Below are positions 30,645 through 39,769 of a stretch of DNA of 64,000 nucleotides, piece after piece. Under the pieces are notes generated by a model, which ran no database searches, was not told the DNA's origin, and was given only the letters and a program-made list of their open reading frames with translations. A program made the position numbers and the translations under genes. This stretch comes from Pseudomonas sp. DC1.2. GTDB lineage: Bacteria > Pseudomonadota > Gammaproteobacteria > Pseudomonadales > Pseudomonadaceae. Position 1 is the stretch's first letter; every line of letters begins with the position of its first letter. The stretch covers positions 3,167,001-3,231,000 of the forward strand of contig NZ_CP133782.1 of the NCBI RefSeq assembly GCF_034351645.1, read 5' to 3'.

Positions 30645-31295
30645 TCAGTGTTTGCCTAGATAGATGTCGTGCAAATCGCCCCGGTCCAGCAGCGCTGAGG
30701 CCGTCCCGGACACCACCACTCGGCCAGTGTCCAGAACATAGCCATGGGAGGCGTACTTGAGCGCCACATTAATGTTTTGCTCGGCAATGAGGAAGCTCAC
30801 CTGTTCGTCGCGATTAAGCTGGGCAACGATCTCGAAAATTTCCTGGACGATAATAGGCGCCAATCCCATGGACGGCTCATCCAGCAGGACCAACGTCGGA
30901 CGTGTCATCAAGGCCCGGCCGATTGCGACCATCTGCTGCTCGCCGCCGGACGTCAGCCCCGCCTGGGTCTTGCGTTTGGTTTTCAACCGAGGGAACCAGG
31001 CGTAGATGCGTTCCAGCGCCATGGGGGGTATCAGTTGCAGCGGATCATTGACCGGGACCTGCGTCGCCTGACGAATCGCTGCATCACCGTTGCCGTGGTA
31101 AACGTCGTAGATGCCGAGCACATCGGCAATGAACAAGCCGTCGAACTTGCCGCGCTCAAGGATTTTCGCCAGATCGGTCCAGTATTCCAGGTCCTTGTAC
31201 TGCCAGGAGCGATCACGCGGGTGCGCCCACAGACCCGGCGACTGATGCCCGACGCAGTTCATGTCAAAGGCGTTTAGACGAATTCCCCTGGCCAT
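30645..31295 (-). pseudogene. In-frame chimera: LLM flavin monooxygenase N-terminus joined to LivF-type ABC ATPase C-terminus
   Basis: 216 residues from ATG 31295. Residues 1-92 or so (ARGIRLNAFDMNCVGHQSPG onward, to NDPLQLIPPMA) are the start of an LLM-class flavin monooxygenase of the NtaA/SsuD/DszA type. From LERIYAWFPRLKTK onward the protein is the second half of a LivF branched-chain-type ATPase, with signature TSGGEQQM, Walker B LVLLDEPSMGL and the H-loop region replaced by FLIAEQNI. Walker A is absent, so ATP hydrolysis cannot be normal, and the monooxygenase lacks most of its barrel. The junction is near 31010-31025. The frame is kept, so a stable but probably inactive protein could be made. 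Confidence 0.88.
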
Positions 31296-31726
31296 CAAAC
31301 AGCACTCCCTGTCGATGAGGGATGAATGCCGTTGAGGCGAAAGTTGCCGATAAGGTGCAACTTCCAACGCAGTGGGTCATGCAGCGAGCCGGGCAATCCT
31401 GTGCGCTGGCCGGTGAACTCAAATTCGGCGTTGCTCGCGGCGTTAAGCGCGTCGGCGCTGGCGAGATGGGATTCGGCAACCGCAATGCTGATTTGCGCGT
31501 CGTCCTCACTCCCGCTCAAAAAGCTTTCGGCGCGCTCCAGCAGTGCGGCGGCGACGTCGATGCGGATGTGTACGTCGCCGACGCGGCTGATGACATACGG
31601 TTCAGCCGTAACTTGAGGCTGCTGGCGTACAAAACGCACGGTCGCCTCAAGCAGGCTGCGGGCGTTGTGCAAGTCATGCTGGGACTTGGTCAAGGATTGG
31701 CCAATCGATTGGGTCAAGGCGTTCAT
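31295..31726 (-). pseudogene. Truncated acyl-CoA dehydrogenase/SfnB-like remnant
   Basis: 143 residues. The C-terminal end (SLHDPLRWKLHLIGNFRLNGIHP) is clearly homologous to the end of the SfnB-like gene next door (TLHDPARWKYHLIGNYLLNGVKP). Its first 100 residues follow the helical C-terminal domain of that family, with ARSLLEATVRFVRQQ resembling ALEDTKRFARQA. The FAD/substrate N-terminal domains, about 230 residues, are missing. The segment before SLHDP lacks about 18-20 residues present in the neighbour (NLDRHWRNARTH region). It has a good GAGGA ribosome site and a TGATG overlap with the chimera. A free-standing C-terminal-domain gene is a less likely reading. Confidence 0.65.
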
Positions 31727-31736
31727 GATCGTATCC

Positions 31737-32930
31737 TCAGTTCCAGGCGTGGCGCGCGGGCTTCACGCCGTTGAGCAGGTAATTGCCGATCAGGTGATAT
31801 TTCCAGCGCGCGGGGTCATGCAGGGTGTGGGTGCGGGCGTTGCGCCAGTGGCGGTCGAGGTTGTACTTGCCAAGCACCGAACGTGTGCCGGCTAATTCGA
31901 AGAGCTTGCTGCTGGCGAGCAAGGCGATGTCGGCGGACAGCACTTTGGCCTGTGCCACCACCACCGAAGCGCGGGCGACGGTGTCTTCATTGGCATTAAG
32001 CAACGCCGCATCAATCGCTTCGCCGGCCTTTTTCAGAATCGCTTCGGTGCCATGCACGCGCCATTCAAGGTCGCCAATCGCGAGGAGGGTAAGCGGGTCC
32101 TGCCAGCCGTGATCCTGGCCGCTGTCGATCCAGGGTCGTGCTTGCCGGGCGAAACGTTTGGTGTCCTCAAGGGCGCCGAGCGCAATGCCCGTGTCCACAG
32201 CGGCTTGGATAATTTGCGAGATCGGGCCGTCGGCGGTGGGTTCATCGAAGGCCCGGTGCGCGGGGATCACCGCACTGAGCGGCACTTTGACGGCATTGAG
32301 CGTCACGCCACCGCTGGCGGTGGTGCGCTGACCAAAACCGTCCCAACTGTCGATCACACTCAGGCCGGGGTTATCGCGTTCGACGAATGCGATAAACGCC
32401 TTGTTCTCTTCATCAACCGCCACCGTCGGCACGATGTGTGCGAACAACGCGCCCGTGCAATAGAACTTTTCACCATCGATATAAGCGCTGTCCTGATCGA
32501 AACGGATACGGGTTTCGAAGGCGCCGGCATTTTTGCTCTTCGATTCCGAGAACGCATTGCCGAAGCGATAGCCTTGCAGCACTTTGCCGAAGTAATAGCG
32601 CTTCTGCTCCTCGGTGGCGGTTTGCAGCAGGATGTCGAGCACGCCGAGATGGTTTTGCGGAATCTGTCCGAGGGACGAGTCGGCGGCCGAAATGATCTTG
32701 ATCACTTCGGCGACGGTAACGTAGGAGACGCCCGCGCCACCGTATTCCTTGGGAATGGTGATGCCCCAAAGGCCGCTGACGGAGAACTCGTCGAGTTCGC
32801 CCACTGGCAGGCGTCTATCGCGATCACGCACACTGGCCTCGAGGGCAAATCGGGCGGCGAGCGCGTGAGCGGCGGCGATGGCCTCGGCGTCCGAACGAAT
32901 GATGTGGGCGGTATGGGGTGACGTTGGCAT
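31737..32930 (-). CDS. SfnB-family acyl-CoA-dehydrogenase-like sulfur-acquisition monooxygenase
   Basis: 397 residues from ATG 32930 with GGAG eight bases upstream. It has the acyl-CoA dehydrogenase fold of the SfnB/DszC branch, flavin-dependent enzymes used to obtain sulfur from sulfones and thiophenes. Family marks include WGITIPKEYGGAGVSY, GNAFSESKSKNAG and the end NLDRHWRNARTHTLHDPARWKYH. It appears full length. It heads a minus-strand set with the two damaged genes and the FAD oxidoreductase. The specific substrate cannot be read from sequence. Confidence 0.87.
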   Translation of the reverse strand: MPTSPHTAHIIRSDAEAIAAAHALAARFALEASVRDRDRRLPVGELDEFSVSGLWGITIPKEYGGAGVSYVTVAEVIKIISAADSSLGQIPQNHLGVLDILLQTATEEQKRYYFGKVLQGYRFGNAFSESKSKNAGAFETRIRFDQDSAYIDGEKFYCTGALFAHIVPTVAVDEENKAFIAFVERDNPGLSVIDSWDGFGQRTTASGGVTLNAVKVPLSAVIPAHRAFDEPTADGPISQIIQAAVDTGIALGALEDTKRFARQARPWIDSGQDHGWQDPLTLLAIGDLEWRVHGTEAILKKAGEAIDAALLNANEDTVARASVVVAQAKVLSADIALLASSKLFELAGTRSVLGKYNLDRHWRNARTHTLHDPARWKYHLIGNYLLNGVKPARHAWN

Positions 32931-33087
32931 GGGTCGACTCCGTGGTTCCGGGTGAATACCCAAGACCTTTTGCAGGAGTCGCGCCTGAATTTAAAAACCT
33001 TTTATTTCAGTAAGTTGGCGATTTATTCGAGAAACGCTTATAGCTTTAAAACAGCAAAATGTTCATCCACTGTTGGTCTACAAACAG

Positions 33088-33651
33088 TCAGATCACCACA
33101 TTACGTACAAACCGCGTCGCCACCTCGCCCTCATTGCGATACGAATGCGGCTGGTTGCTGGCAAACATGAAGAACTCGCCCGCCGAGATTTTCTGCGGTG
33201 TGTCGCCCAGCATCAGCGTCAGGCACCCCTCGAACACATAGAGTTGCTCGCTCCAGCCATCGGCATCCGGTTCCGACGGGTAATGCTCCCCTGGCTCCAG
33301 GCGCCATTCCCACAGTTCGACTTCACGGGTGGCGGTGGCTTTGGCCAGCAACACCGCTTTACTGCCGGGGATCGTCCCGGCCCAGGCCAATTCGTTGATA
33401 CGGCTGTGATCGCGGATATCAGGGGCCTGGATCAAATCACTGAAGGCGACGTCCAGTGCTTCGGCCACGCGATCAAGGGTGGTCAGGCTGACGTTTTTCT
33501 CGCCGGCCTCGATGGCCACCAGCATCCGGCGGCTGACCCCGGACTTTTCGGCCAGCGCGGTCTGGCTCATATCGGCGGCGTGGCGCAGACGCCGAACATT
33601 CTGGCTGACGTGCTGAAGGACCGAAGCCCGTTGCGGAAAATCTTTGTGCAC
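33088..33651 (-). CDS. XRE-family regulator with C-terminal cupin domain
   Basis: 187 residues taking GTG 33651 (HKDFPQRASVLQHVS). A GTG 12 bases upstream is also possible but has no ribosome site and would sit almost on the transcription start. The HTH_3 domain covers about 10-68 (LRHAADMSQTALAEKSGVSR). The cupin sensor covers about 115-185 (EPGEHYPSEPDADGWSEQLYVFEG). Such two-domain proteins often repress an adjacent transporter or catabolic gene. It is divergent from the EamA gene; the 84-bp gap holds the palindrome AGTATACT (33679-33686), which contains a TATACT -10-like box on both strands. Confidence 0.85.
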   Translation of the reverse strand: MHKDFPQRASVLQHVSQNVRRLRHAADMSQTALAEKSGVSRRMLVAIEAGEKNVSLTTLDRVAEALDVAFSDLIQAPDIRDHSRINELAWAGTIPGSKAVLLAKATATREVELWEWRLEPGEHYPSEPDADGWSEQLYVFEGCLTLMLGDTPQKISAGEFFMFASNQPHSYRNEGEVATRFVRNVVI

Positions 33652-33735
33652 TATATTGCTCACTTGGCGGGGTTGGGCAGTATACTGCGCAACATTCGGC
33701 GCATTGTGCGTCCCCCTCAAGCAGCGTGCAAGGCC

Positions 33736-34683
33736 ATGACATCGGTGAACACCTCCCAGACACCCTCCCGCTTTTCAAGGTTCAGCAAGGCCGAATGCGT
33801 GCTGGTGTTGATTACCATGATCTGGGGCGGAACCTTTTTATTGGTGCAAAACGCAATGACCGTCAGCGGCCCGATGTTTTTTGTCGGTTTGCGCTTTGCC
33901 GCTGCGGCGTGTTTCGTTGCTCTGTTCTCCTGGCGCCACCTGCGCGAACTAACCTTCTTTGAACTCAAGGCCGGTGCCTTTATCGGCGTCGCGATCATGC
34001 TCGGTTACGGCTTGCAGACTATGGGTTTACAGACTATTCCCAGCAGTCAGTCAGCATTTATTACCGCGCTGTACGTACCGTTCGTGCCGTTGCTGCAATG
34101 GCTGGTGCTCGGACGCCGGCCGGGGCTGATGCCGAGTTTGGGCATCATGCTCGCATTTACCGGGTTGATGCTGTTGTCGGGACCGTCCGGGGCTTCACTG
34201 AACTTCAGTCCCGGTGAGATCGCCACGCTGATCAGCGCTGTCGCAATTGCAGCGGAGATCATTTTGATCAGCAATTTTGCCGGTCAGGTTGATGTGCGTC
34301 GGGTCACCGTGGTGCAACTGGCCGTCACGTCCGTGCTGTCTTTTCTGCTAGTGGTGCCGACACAAGAAGTGATTCCACACTTCTCCTGGCTGCTGCTGTG
34401 CAGTGCGCTGGGGTTGGGAGCCGCGAGCGCGGCGATTCAGGTAGCCATGAACTGGGCACAGAAAAGTGTTTCACCGACTCGAGCGACGTTGATCTATGCC
34501 GGTGAGCCAGTGTGGGCCGGGATCGCCGGACGCCTGGCCGGGGAACGGTTACCGGCGATTGCCTTGCTGGGCGCCGGGTTGATTGTGGCGGCAGTGATTG
34601 TCAGTGAGTTAAAAACCAAGGGCAAAAATCGCGAGCAGTGCGCGGACGCGCTGGAAGACAAAGTCGTCGACTCAAACAAGTGA
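33736..34683 (+). CDS. EamA/DMT-family exporter
   Basis: 315 residues from ATG 33736; the much longer open frame upstream runs antisense through the regulator gene and is not coding. Ten hydrophobic segments form two EamA repeats (ECVLVLITMIWGGTFLLVQN at the start of repeat 1; GEIATLISAVAIAAEIILIS in repeat 2). Members export amino acids or other small metabolites. The divergent XRE-cupin gene is its probable regulator. The last 25 residues are charged and cytoplasmic. Confidence 0.88.
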   Translation: MTSVNTSQTPSRFSRFSKAECVLVLITMIWGGTFLLVQNAMTVSGPMFFVGLRFAAAACFVALFSWRHLRELTFFELKAGAFIGVAIMLGYGLQTMGLQTIPSSQSAFITALYVPFVPLLQWLVLGRRPGLMPSLGIMLAFTGLMLLSGPSGASLNFSPGEIATLISAVAIAAEIILISNFAGQVDVRRVTVVQLAVTSVLSFLLVVPTQEVIPHFSWLLLCSALGLGAASAAIQVAMNWAQKSVSPTRATLIYAGEPVWAGIAGRLAGERLPAIALLGAGLIVAAVIVSELKTKGKNREQCADALEDKVVDSNK

Positions 34684-34765
34684 GTTTTGCGCCTATATTC
34701 ATTTTGAAACCCTGAAAAACACGCCACTTCCAACGACTGTGAAGGATCCTGCCACAGCTTCGCGT

Positions 34766-34794
34766 TTGGTGATCCTGAATGCGGCACGTATGAT
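34766..34794 (+). promoter_or_regulatory. Candidate promoter of the antiporter operon
   Basis: TTGGTG (34766-34771), a 17-bp spacer and TATGAT (34789-34794) lie 30 bp before the first antiporter gene. The -10 box is good and the -35 box weak. A loose inverted pair AGGATC/GATCCT (34743-34774) overlaps it. Confidence 0.35.
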
Positions 34795-34824
34795 GCATCA
34801 CAAACTTCCGCAGATTAGAAGCCT

Positions 34825-37743
34825 ATGTCCCTGATAGTTCTACTGCTTCTGCCTTTTATTGGCAGCTGTCTGGCGGCCTTGCTGCCGCACAACGCGCGAA
34901 ATACCGAATCGCTATTAGCTGGCCTGGTCGCCCTCATCGGCACCCTCCAAGTCGCCCTCCTTTACCCGCAAATCGCCCACGGCGGTGTAATCCGCGAAGA
35001 GTTTTTCTGGCTACCGAGTCTGGGGCTGAACTTCGTCCTGCGCATGGACGGCTTTGCCTGGCTGTTCTCGTTGATGGTGCTGGGCATTGGCACACTGGTC
35101 TCGCTGTACGCGCGCTACTACATGTCGCCAGATGATCCGGTGCCGCGCTTCTTTGCGTTCTTCCTGGCATTCATGGGCGCCATGCTTGGCCTGGTGATCT
35201 CCGGGAATCTGATCCAGATCGTGTTTTTCTGGGAGCTGACAAGCCTCTTCTCGTTCCTGCTGATCGGCTACTGGCACCACCGCGCGGATGCTCGCCGTGG
35301 CGCGTACATGGCGCTGATGGTCACCGGCGCAGGCGGCTTGTGCCTGCTGGCGGGGGTCATGCTCCTTGGCCATGTGGTCGGCAGCTATGACCTGGACAAG
35401 GTTCTGGCCGCCGGCGAGCTGATTCGCGCACATGCCCTCTACCCTATTCTGCTGCCCCTGATTCTGATTGGCGCACTGAGCAAAAGCGCACAATTCCCCT
35501 TCCACTTCTGGCTGCCCCACGCCATGGCGGCGCCCACGCCGGTCTCCGCTTATCTGCACTCGGCAACAATGGTCAAAGCCGGTGTTTTCCTTCTGGCACG
35601 GCTGTGGCCATCGCTGTCCGGCAGTGAAGAATGGTTCTACATCGTCAGCGGCGCGGGAGCCTGCACCCTGTTACTCGGCGCGTATTGCGCGATGTTCCAG
35701 AACGATCTCAAGGGTCTGCTGGCTTACTCGACCATCAGCCACCTGGGCTTGATAACCCTGTTGCTGGGCCTGAACAGCCCACTTGCCGCTGTGGCCGCGG
35801 TGTTTCACATTCTCAACCACGCGACGTTCAAGGCATCGTTGTTCATGGCCGCCGGGATCATCGACCACGAAAGCGGCACCCGAGACATTCGCAAGCTCAG
35901 CGGTCTGATCAAACTGATCCCGTTCACCGCTACCCTCGCCATGGTCGCCAGTGCCTCCATGGCCGGCGTGCCGCTGCTTAATGGTTTCCTCTCCAAAGAA
36001 ATGTTCTTCGCCGAAACCGTGTTCATCAATGCCACGGCCTGGGTGGAGATGAGCCTGCCTGTTATCGCAACCATCGCCGGCACCTTCAGCGTCGCCTACT
36101 CGCTGCGTTTTACGGTCGATGTGTTTTTCGGCCCGCCGGCCACCGACCTACCCCATACCCCGCACGAGCCGCCGCGCTGGATGCGTGCCCCGGTGGAACT
36201 GTTGGTTTTCGCGTGCCTTGTCGTCGGGATCTTCCCTGCACAAGTAGTCGGTCCGCTGCTGGCAGCCGCCGCTCTGCCGGTCGTGGGTGGCACGCTGCCC
36301 GAGTACAGCCTGGCCATCTGGCACGGCTTGAACGCACCGATGATCATGAGCCTGATCGCCATGTCCGGCGGTATTGTGCTCTATCTGTTACTGCGCAATC
36401 AGCTCAAGCGCGGGCGCTTCAAGTACCCACCGATCATTGGCCTGTTCAATGGCAAGCGTCTGTTCGAGCGTAGCCTGGTGATCATGATGCGACTGTCGCG
36501 TCGGCTTGAGCGGCGTCTGAGCACCAAACGCCTGCAAACGCAGCTGTTCCTTTTGGTGCTCGCCGCCGTGCTGGCGGGGTTGGTCCCGATGCTCCACAGC
36601 GGCCTGAGCTGGGGTGACCGACCGAAAATTGCCGGTTCGATGGTGTTTGTGACCCTGTGGCTGCTGGCAATCGCCTGTGCCCTCGGCGCGGCGTGGCAGG
36701 CCAAGTATCACCGGCTCGCGGCCCTGACCATGGTCAGCGTCTGCGGCCTGATGACCTGTGTGACGTTCGTCTGGTTCTCGGCACCGGACCTGGCGCTGAC
36801 GCAACTGGCGGTCGAAGTGGTGACCACGGTACTGATCCTGCTGGGCCTGCGCTGGCTACCGCGCCGAATAGAAGACGTCTCGCCGTTGCCGGGCAGCGTG
36901 CCCAGGGCGCGTATCCGGCGCCTGCGCGACTTGCTGCTGTCGCTCGCGGTCGGTATCGGCATGGCGTTGCTGTCTTACGCGATGCTGACGCGTCAGACGC
37001 CAAACGACATTTCCTCTTTTTACCTCAGTCGTGCCTTGCCGGAAGGCGGCGGCAGCAACGTGGTGAATGTGATGTTGGTGGACTTCCGGGGCTTCGACAC
37101 CCTCGGTGAAATCACCGTACTGGTGGCCGTTGCCCTGACCGTGTTCGCCTTGCTTCGCCGCTTCCGCCCGCCGAAGGAAAGCCTGCGATTACCGGCGCAG
37201 CAACGCCTGCTGGCGCCAGACGTCGTCACTGATCTGGTTAACCCGCGCCATGCCAGCGACACCGCTCTCGGCTTTATGATGGTGCCTGCGGTGCTGGTGC
37301 GTCTGCTGTTGCCAATTGCGCTGGTGGTGTCGTTCTATTTGTTCCTGCGAGGCCACAACCTGCCGGGTGGTGGTTTTGTTGCCGGGCTGGTGATGTCCGT
37401 AGCGTTCATTCTGCAATACATGGTCGCCGGCACTCAGTGGGTCGAGGCACAAATGAACCTGCGACCGCTGCGCTGGATGGGCACCGGTTTGCTGTTCGCT
37501 ACAGTGACTGGGCTTGGAGCGATGGCGGTCGGTTATCCCTTCATGACCACCCATACCTGGCGTTTCGCTGTGCCGGTACTGGGCGACATTCACATCGCCA
37601 GCGCGTTGTTCTTCGACATCGGCGTCTACGCCGTCGTGGTCGGTTCAACGCTGTTAATGCTCACCGCTATTGCCCACCAATCGGTACGCGGCCACAAAAC
37701 CGCGTCTCACCCTAAATCCGTTGCTGCCAAAGGAGCCGTCTGA
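34825..37743 (+). CDS. shaA: Mrp-type cation/proton antiporter, fused A+B subunit
   Basis: 972 residues. It is the largest membrane subunit of a multi-protein Na+(K+)/H+ antiporter related to complex I. The N-terminal 500 or so residues are an NuoL-like proton channel (FWELTSLFSFLLIGYWHH, SAQFPFHFWLPHAMAAPTPVSAYLHSATMVKAG). A middle MrpA C-terminal region follows, and the last 140 or so residues are the MrpB subunit (GHNLPGGGFVAGLVMS), so A and B are one gene, as in Pha systems and the P. aeruginosa sha operon (PA1054). The stop overlaps the C-subunit start (TGATG). Confidence 0.95.
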   Translation: MSLIVLLLLPFIGSCLAALLPHNARNTESLLAGLVALIGTLQVALLYPQIAHGGVIREEFFWLPSLGLNFVLRMDGFAWLFSLMVLGIGTLVSLYARYYMSPDDPVPRFFAFFLAFMGAMLGLVISGNLIQIVFFWELTSLFSFLLIGYWHHRADARRGAYMALMVTGAGGLCLLAGVMLLGHVVGSYDLDKVLAAGELIRAHALYPILLPLILIGALSKSAQFPFHFWLPHAMAAPTPVSAYLHSATMVKAGVFLLARLWPSLSGSEEWFYIVSGAGACTLLLGAYCAMFQNDLKGLLAYSTISHLGLITLLLGLNSPLAAVAAVFHILNHATFKASLFMAAGIIDHESGTRDIRKLSGLIKLIPFTATLAMVASASMAGVPLLNGFLSKEMFFAETVFINATAWVEMSLPVIATIAGTFSVAYSLRFTVDVFFGPPATDLPHTPHEPPRWMRAPVELLVFACLVVGIFPAQVVGPLLAAAALPVVGGTLPEYSLAIWHGLNAPMIMSLIAMSGGIVLYLLLRNQLKRGRFKYPPIIGLFNGKRLFERSLVIMMRLSRRLERRLSTKRLQTQLFLLVLAAVLAGLVPMLHSGLSWGDRPKIAGSMVFVTLWLLAIACALGAAWQAKYHRLAALTMVSVCGLMTCVTFVWFSAPDLALTQLAVEVVTTVLILLGLRWLPRRIEDVSPLPGSVPRARIRRLRDLLLSLAVGIGMALLSYAMLTRQTPNDISSFYLSRALPEGGGSNVVNVMLVDFRGFDTLGEITVLVAVALTVFALLRRFRPPKESLRLPAQQRLLAPDVVTDLVNPRHASDTALGFMMVPAVLVRLLLPIALVVSFYLFLRGHNLPGGGFVAGLVMSVAFILQYMVAGTQWVEAQMNLRPLRWMGTGLLFATVTGLGAMAVGYPFMTTHTWRFAVPVLGDIHIASALFFDIGVYAVVVGSTLLMLTAIAHQSVRGHKTASHPKSVAAKGAV

Positions 37744-38087
37744 TGGAAGAAGTCATCGCAATCGCCATCGGCGTCCTGGCCGCATCCGGTGTCTGGCTGA
37801 TCCTGCGACCACGGACGTTCCAGGTGGTCATGGGGCTGTGCCTGCTGTCCTATGCCGTTAACCTGTTCATCTTCAGCATGGGCAGCCTGTTTATCGGCAA
37901 GGAACCGATTATCAAGGACGGCGTGCCCCAGGATTTGCTGCACTACACCGATCCGCTGCCGCAAGCGCTGGTCCTGACCGCCATCGTCATCAGCTTCGCC
38001 ATGACCGCTTTGTTCCTGGTGGTGCTGCTGGCATCACGAGGCCTGACTGGCACTGACCATGTGGATGGCCGGGAGCCTAAAGAATGA
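37743..38087 (+). CDS. shaC: Cation/proton antiporter subunit C
   Basis: 114 residues with three transmembrane helices, NuoK-like. The family motif near RPRTFQVVMGLCLLSYAVNLFIFSMG is present, and KDGVPQDLLHYTDPLPQALVLTAIVISFA is characteristic of MrpC. It overlaps the A-subunit stop by one base and the D-subunit start by four, so translation is coupled on both sides. Confidence 0.94.
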   Translation: MEEVIAIAIGVLAASGVWLILRPRTFQVVMGLCLLSYAVNLFIFSMGSLFIGKEPIIKDGVPQDLLHYTDPLPQALVLTAIVISFAMTALFLVVLLASRGLTGTDHVDGREPKE

Positions 38088-39769
38088 ATGCGATGACGCA
38101 CTTGATCGCCGCACCGATTCTGCTCCCGCTGCTGACCGCCGCCATCATGTTGATGTTGGGCGAGAAACATCGTCCGCTGAAGGCCAGGATCAACCTGTTC
38201 TCGAGCTTGTTGGGCCTGGGCATTTCCGTGCTGTTGCTGCAATGGACGCACACCACCGGGGTGCCAGGGTCCATCGGGGTCTACCTGCCTGGCAACTGGC
38301 AGTCGCCTTTCGGCATCGCACTGGTGGTCGATCGTCTATCGGCGCTAATGCTGGTACTGACCGGAATCATCGGCGTCAGCGCCCTGCTGTTCGCCATGGC
38401 ACGCTGGGACGGCGCCGGCTCAAGCTTCCACGCACTGTTCCAGATTCAGTTGATGGGGCTGTACGGCGCGTTTCTGACGGCGGACCTGTTCAACCTGTTC
38501 GTCTTCTTCGAAGTCTTGCTCGCCGCGTCCTACGGGTTGATGCTCCATGGTTCCGGCCGGGCGCGGGTGTCGTCAGGCCTGCATTACATCTCGATCAACC
38601 TGCTGGCGTCATCGTTGTTTTTGATTGGCGCCGCACTGATTTATGGCGTCACCGGCACCCTGAACATGGCTGATCTGGCGCTGAAAATCCCGTTGGTGCC
38701 GGAAGCTGATCGCGGCCTGCTGCATGCCGGCGCGGCGATTCTGGCGGTCGCGTTCCTGGCCAAGGCCGGAATGTGGCCGCTGAATTTCTGGCTGGTTCCG
38801 GCCTACTCTTCGGCCAGCGCGCCAGTGGCGGCAATGTTCGCAATCATGACCAAGGTCGGCATCTACACCTTGTTGCGACTTTGGACACTGTTGTTCTCCG
38901 GCCAAGCCGGCGCATCGGCGTACTTTGGCGGCGACTGGCTGATCTACGGTGGCATGGCGACCATCGTCTGCGCGGCAGTGGCGATTCTTGCTGCGCAACG
39001 AATTGAGCGCATGGCCAGCCTGAGCATCCTGGTGTCGGCTGGAATTCTGCTGTCGGCCATCGGCTTCGCCCAGCCTAACCTGATCGGCGCGGCGCTGTTT
39101 TACCTGGTCAGCTCGACGCTGGCGTTGAGCGCGCTGTTCCTGTTAGCCGAGTTGATCGAGCGCTCGCGTTCAGCCAACGAAATGCCGTTATTCGATGACG
39201 GCGAACAGATCCCACGGCCAATGGAATCCCTGCGACCACCCAAAGGCATCAATCTTGATGACGAACAGAAAGCTGTCGTGGGCCAGGTGATTCCCTGGAC
39301 CAAGGCGTTTCTGGGTTTGAGCTTCATTGCGTGCGCGCTGCTGATCATAGGCATGCCGCCGCTCTCTGGCTTCATCGGCAAGCTCGGCCTGCTTCACGCC
39401 CTGCTTAACCCACTGGGTCTGGGCGTGGGGAGTGATGAACCGGTTTCAAACGCAGCGTGGGGCTTGTTGGCGTTGTTGATCCTTTCCGGGTTAGCGTCGC
39501 TGATTGCTTTCTCGCGCATGGGGGTACAGCGCTTTTGGACGCCGCAAGAACGACCGTCGCCCTTGCTGCGACGCCTGGAATGCGTGCCGATTATTGCGTT
39601 GCTGGGCCTGAGCATCGCGCTGACCTTCAAGGCCGAGCCGCTGATGCGCTACACCCAGGCGGCCGCTGATGCCTTGAACAACCCACAGCAGTACGTCATG
39701 GCCGTGCTCGGTACTCGAGCGATTCCAAGTCCCGAAGCCCGGGCAGCGATGCTGGAGGTGCAACCATGA
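38084..39769 (+). CDS. shaD: Cation/proton antiporter subunit D
   Basis: 561 residues with about 14 transmembrane helices. It is the second NuoN/NuoM-like channel subunit. Key segments are FFEVLLAASYGLMLHGSGRARVSS, AFLAKAGMWPLNFWLVPAYSSASAPVAAMFAIMTKVG and GMPPLSGFIGKLGLL. A long hydrophilic insertion (about 365-405) is seen between late helices. It overlaps both neighbours by four bases (ATGA). Confidence 0.95.
   Translation: MNAMTHLIAAPILLPLLTAAIMLMLGEKHRPLKARINLFSSLLGLGISVLLLQWTHTTGVPGSIGVYLPGNWQSPFGIALVVDRLSALMLVLTGIIGVSALLFAMARWDGAGSSFHALFQIQLMGLYGAFLTADLFNLFVFFEVLLAASYGLMLHGSGRARVSSGLHYISINLLASSLFLIGAALIYGVTGTLNMADLALKIPLVPEADRGLLHAGAAILAVAFLAKAGMWPLNFWLVPAYSSASAPVAAMFAIMTKVGIYTLLRLWTLLFSGQAGASAYFGGDWLIYGGMATIVCAAVAILAAQRIERMASLSILVSAGILLSAIGFAQPNLIGAALFYLVSSTLALSALFLLAELIERSRSANEMPLFDDGEQIPRPMESLRPPKGINLDDEQKAVVGQVIPWTKAFLGLSFIACALLIIGMPPLSGFIGKLGLLHALLNPLGLGVGSDEPVSNAAWGLLALLILSGLASLIAFSRMGVQRFWTPQERPSPLLRRLECVPIIALLGLSIALTFKAEPLMRYTQAAADALNNPQQYVMAVLGTRAIPSPEARAAMLEVQP

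Noticed and set aside
33073..33735. N-terminal extension of the EamA frame to 33073
   Set aside because: It runs antisense through the XRE-cupin gene and lacks membrane character; the transporter starts at 33736.
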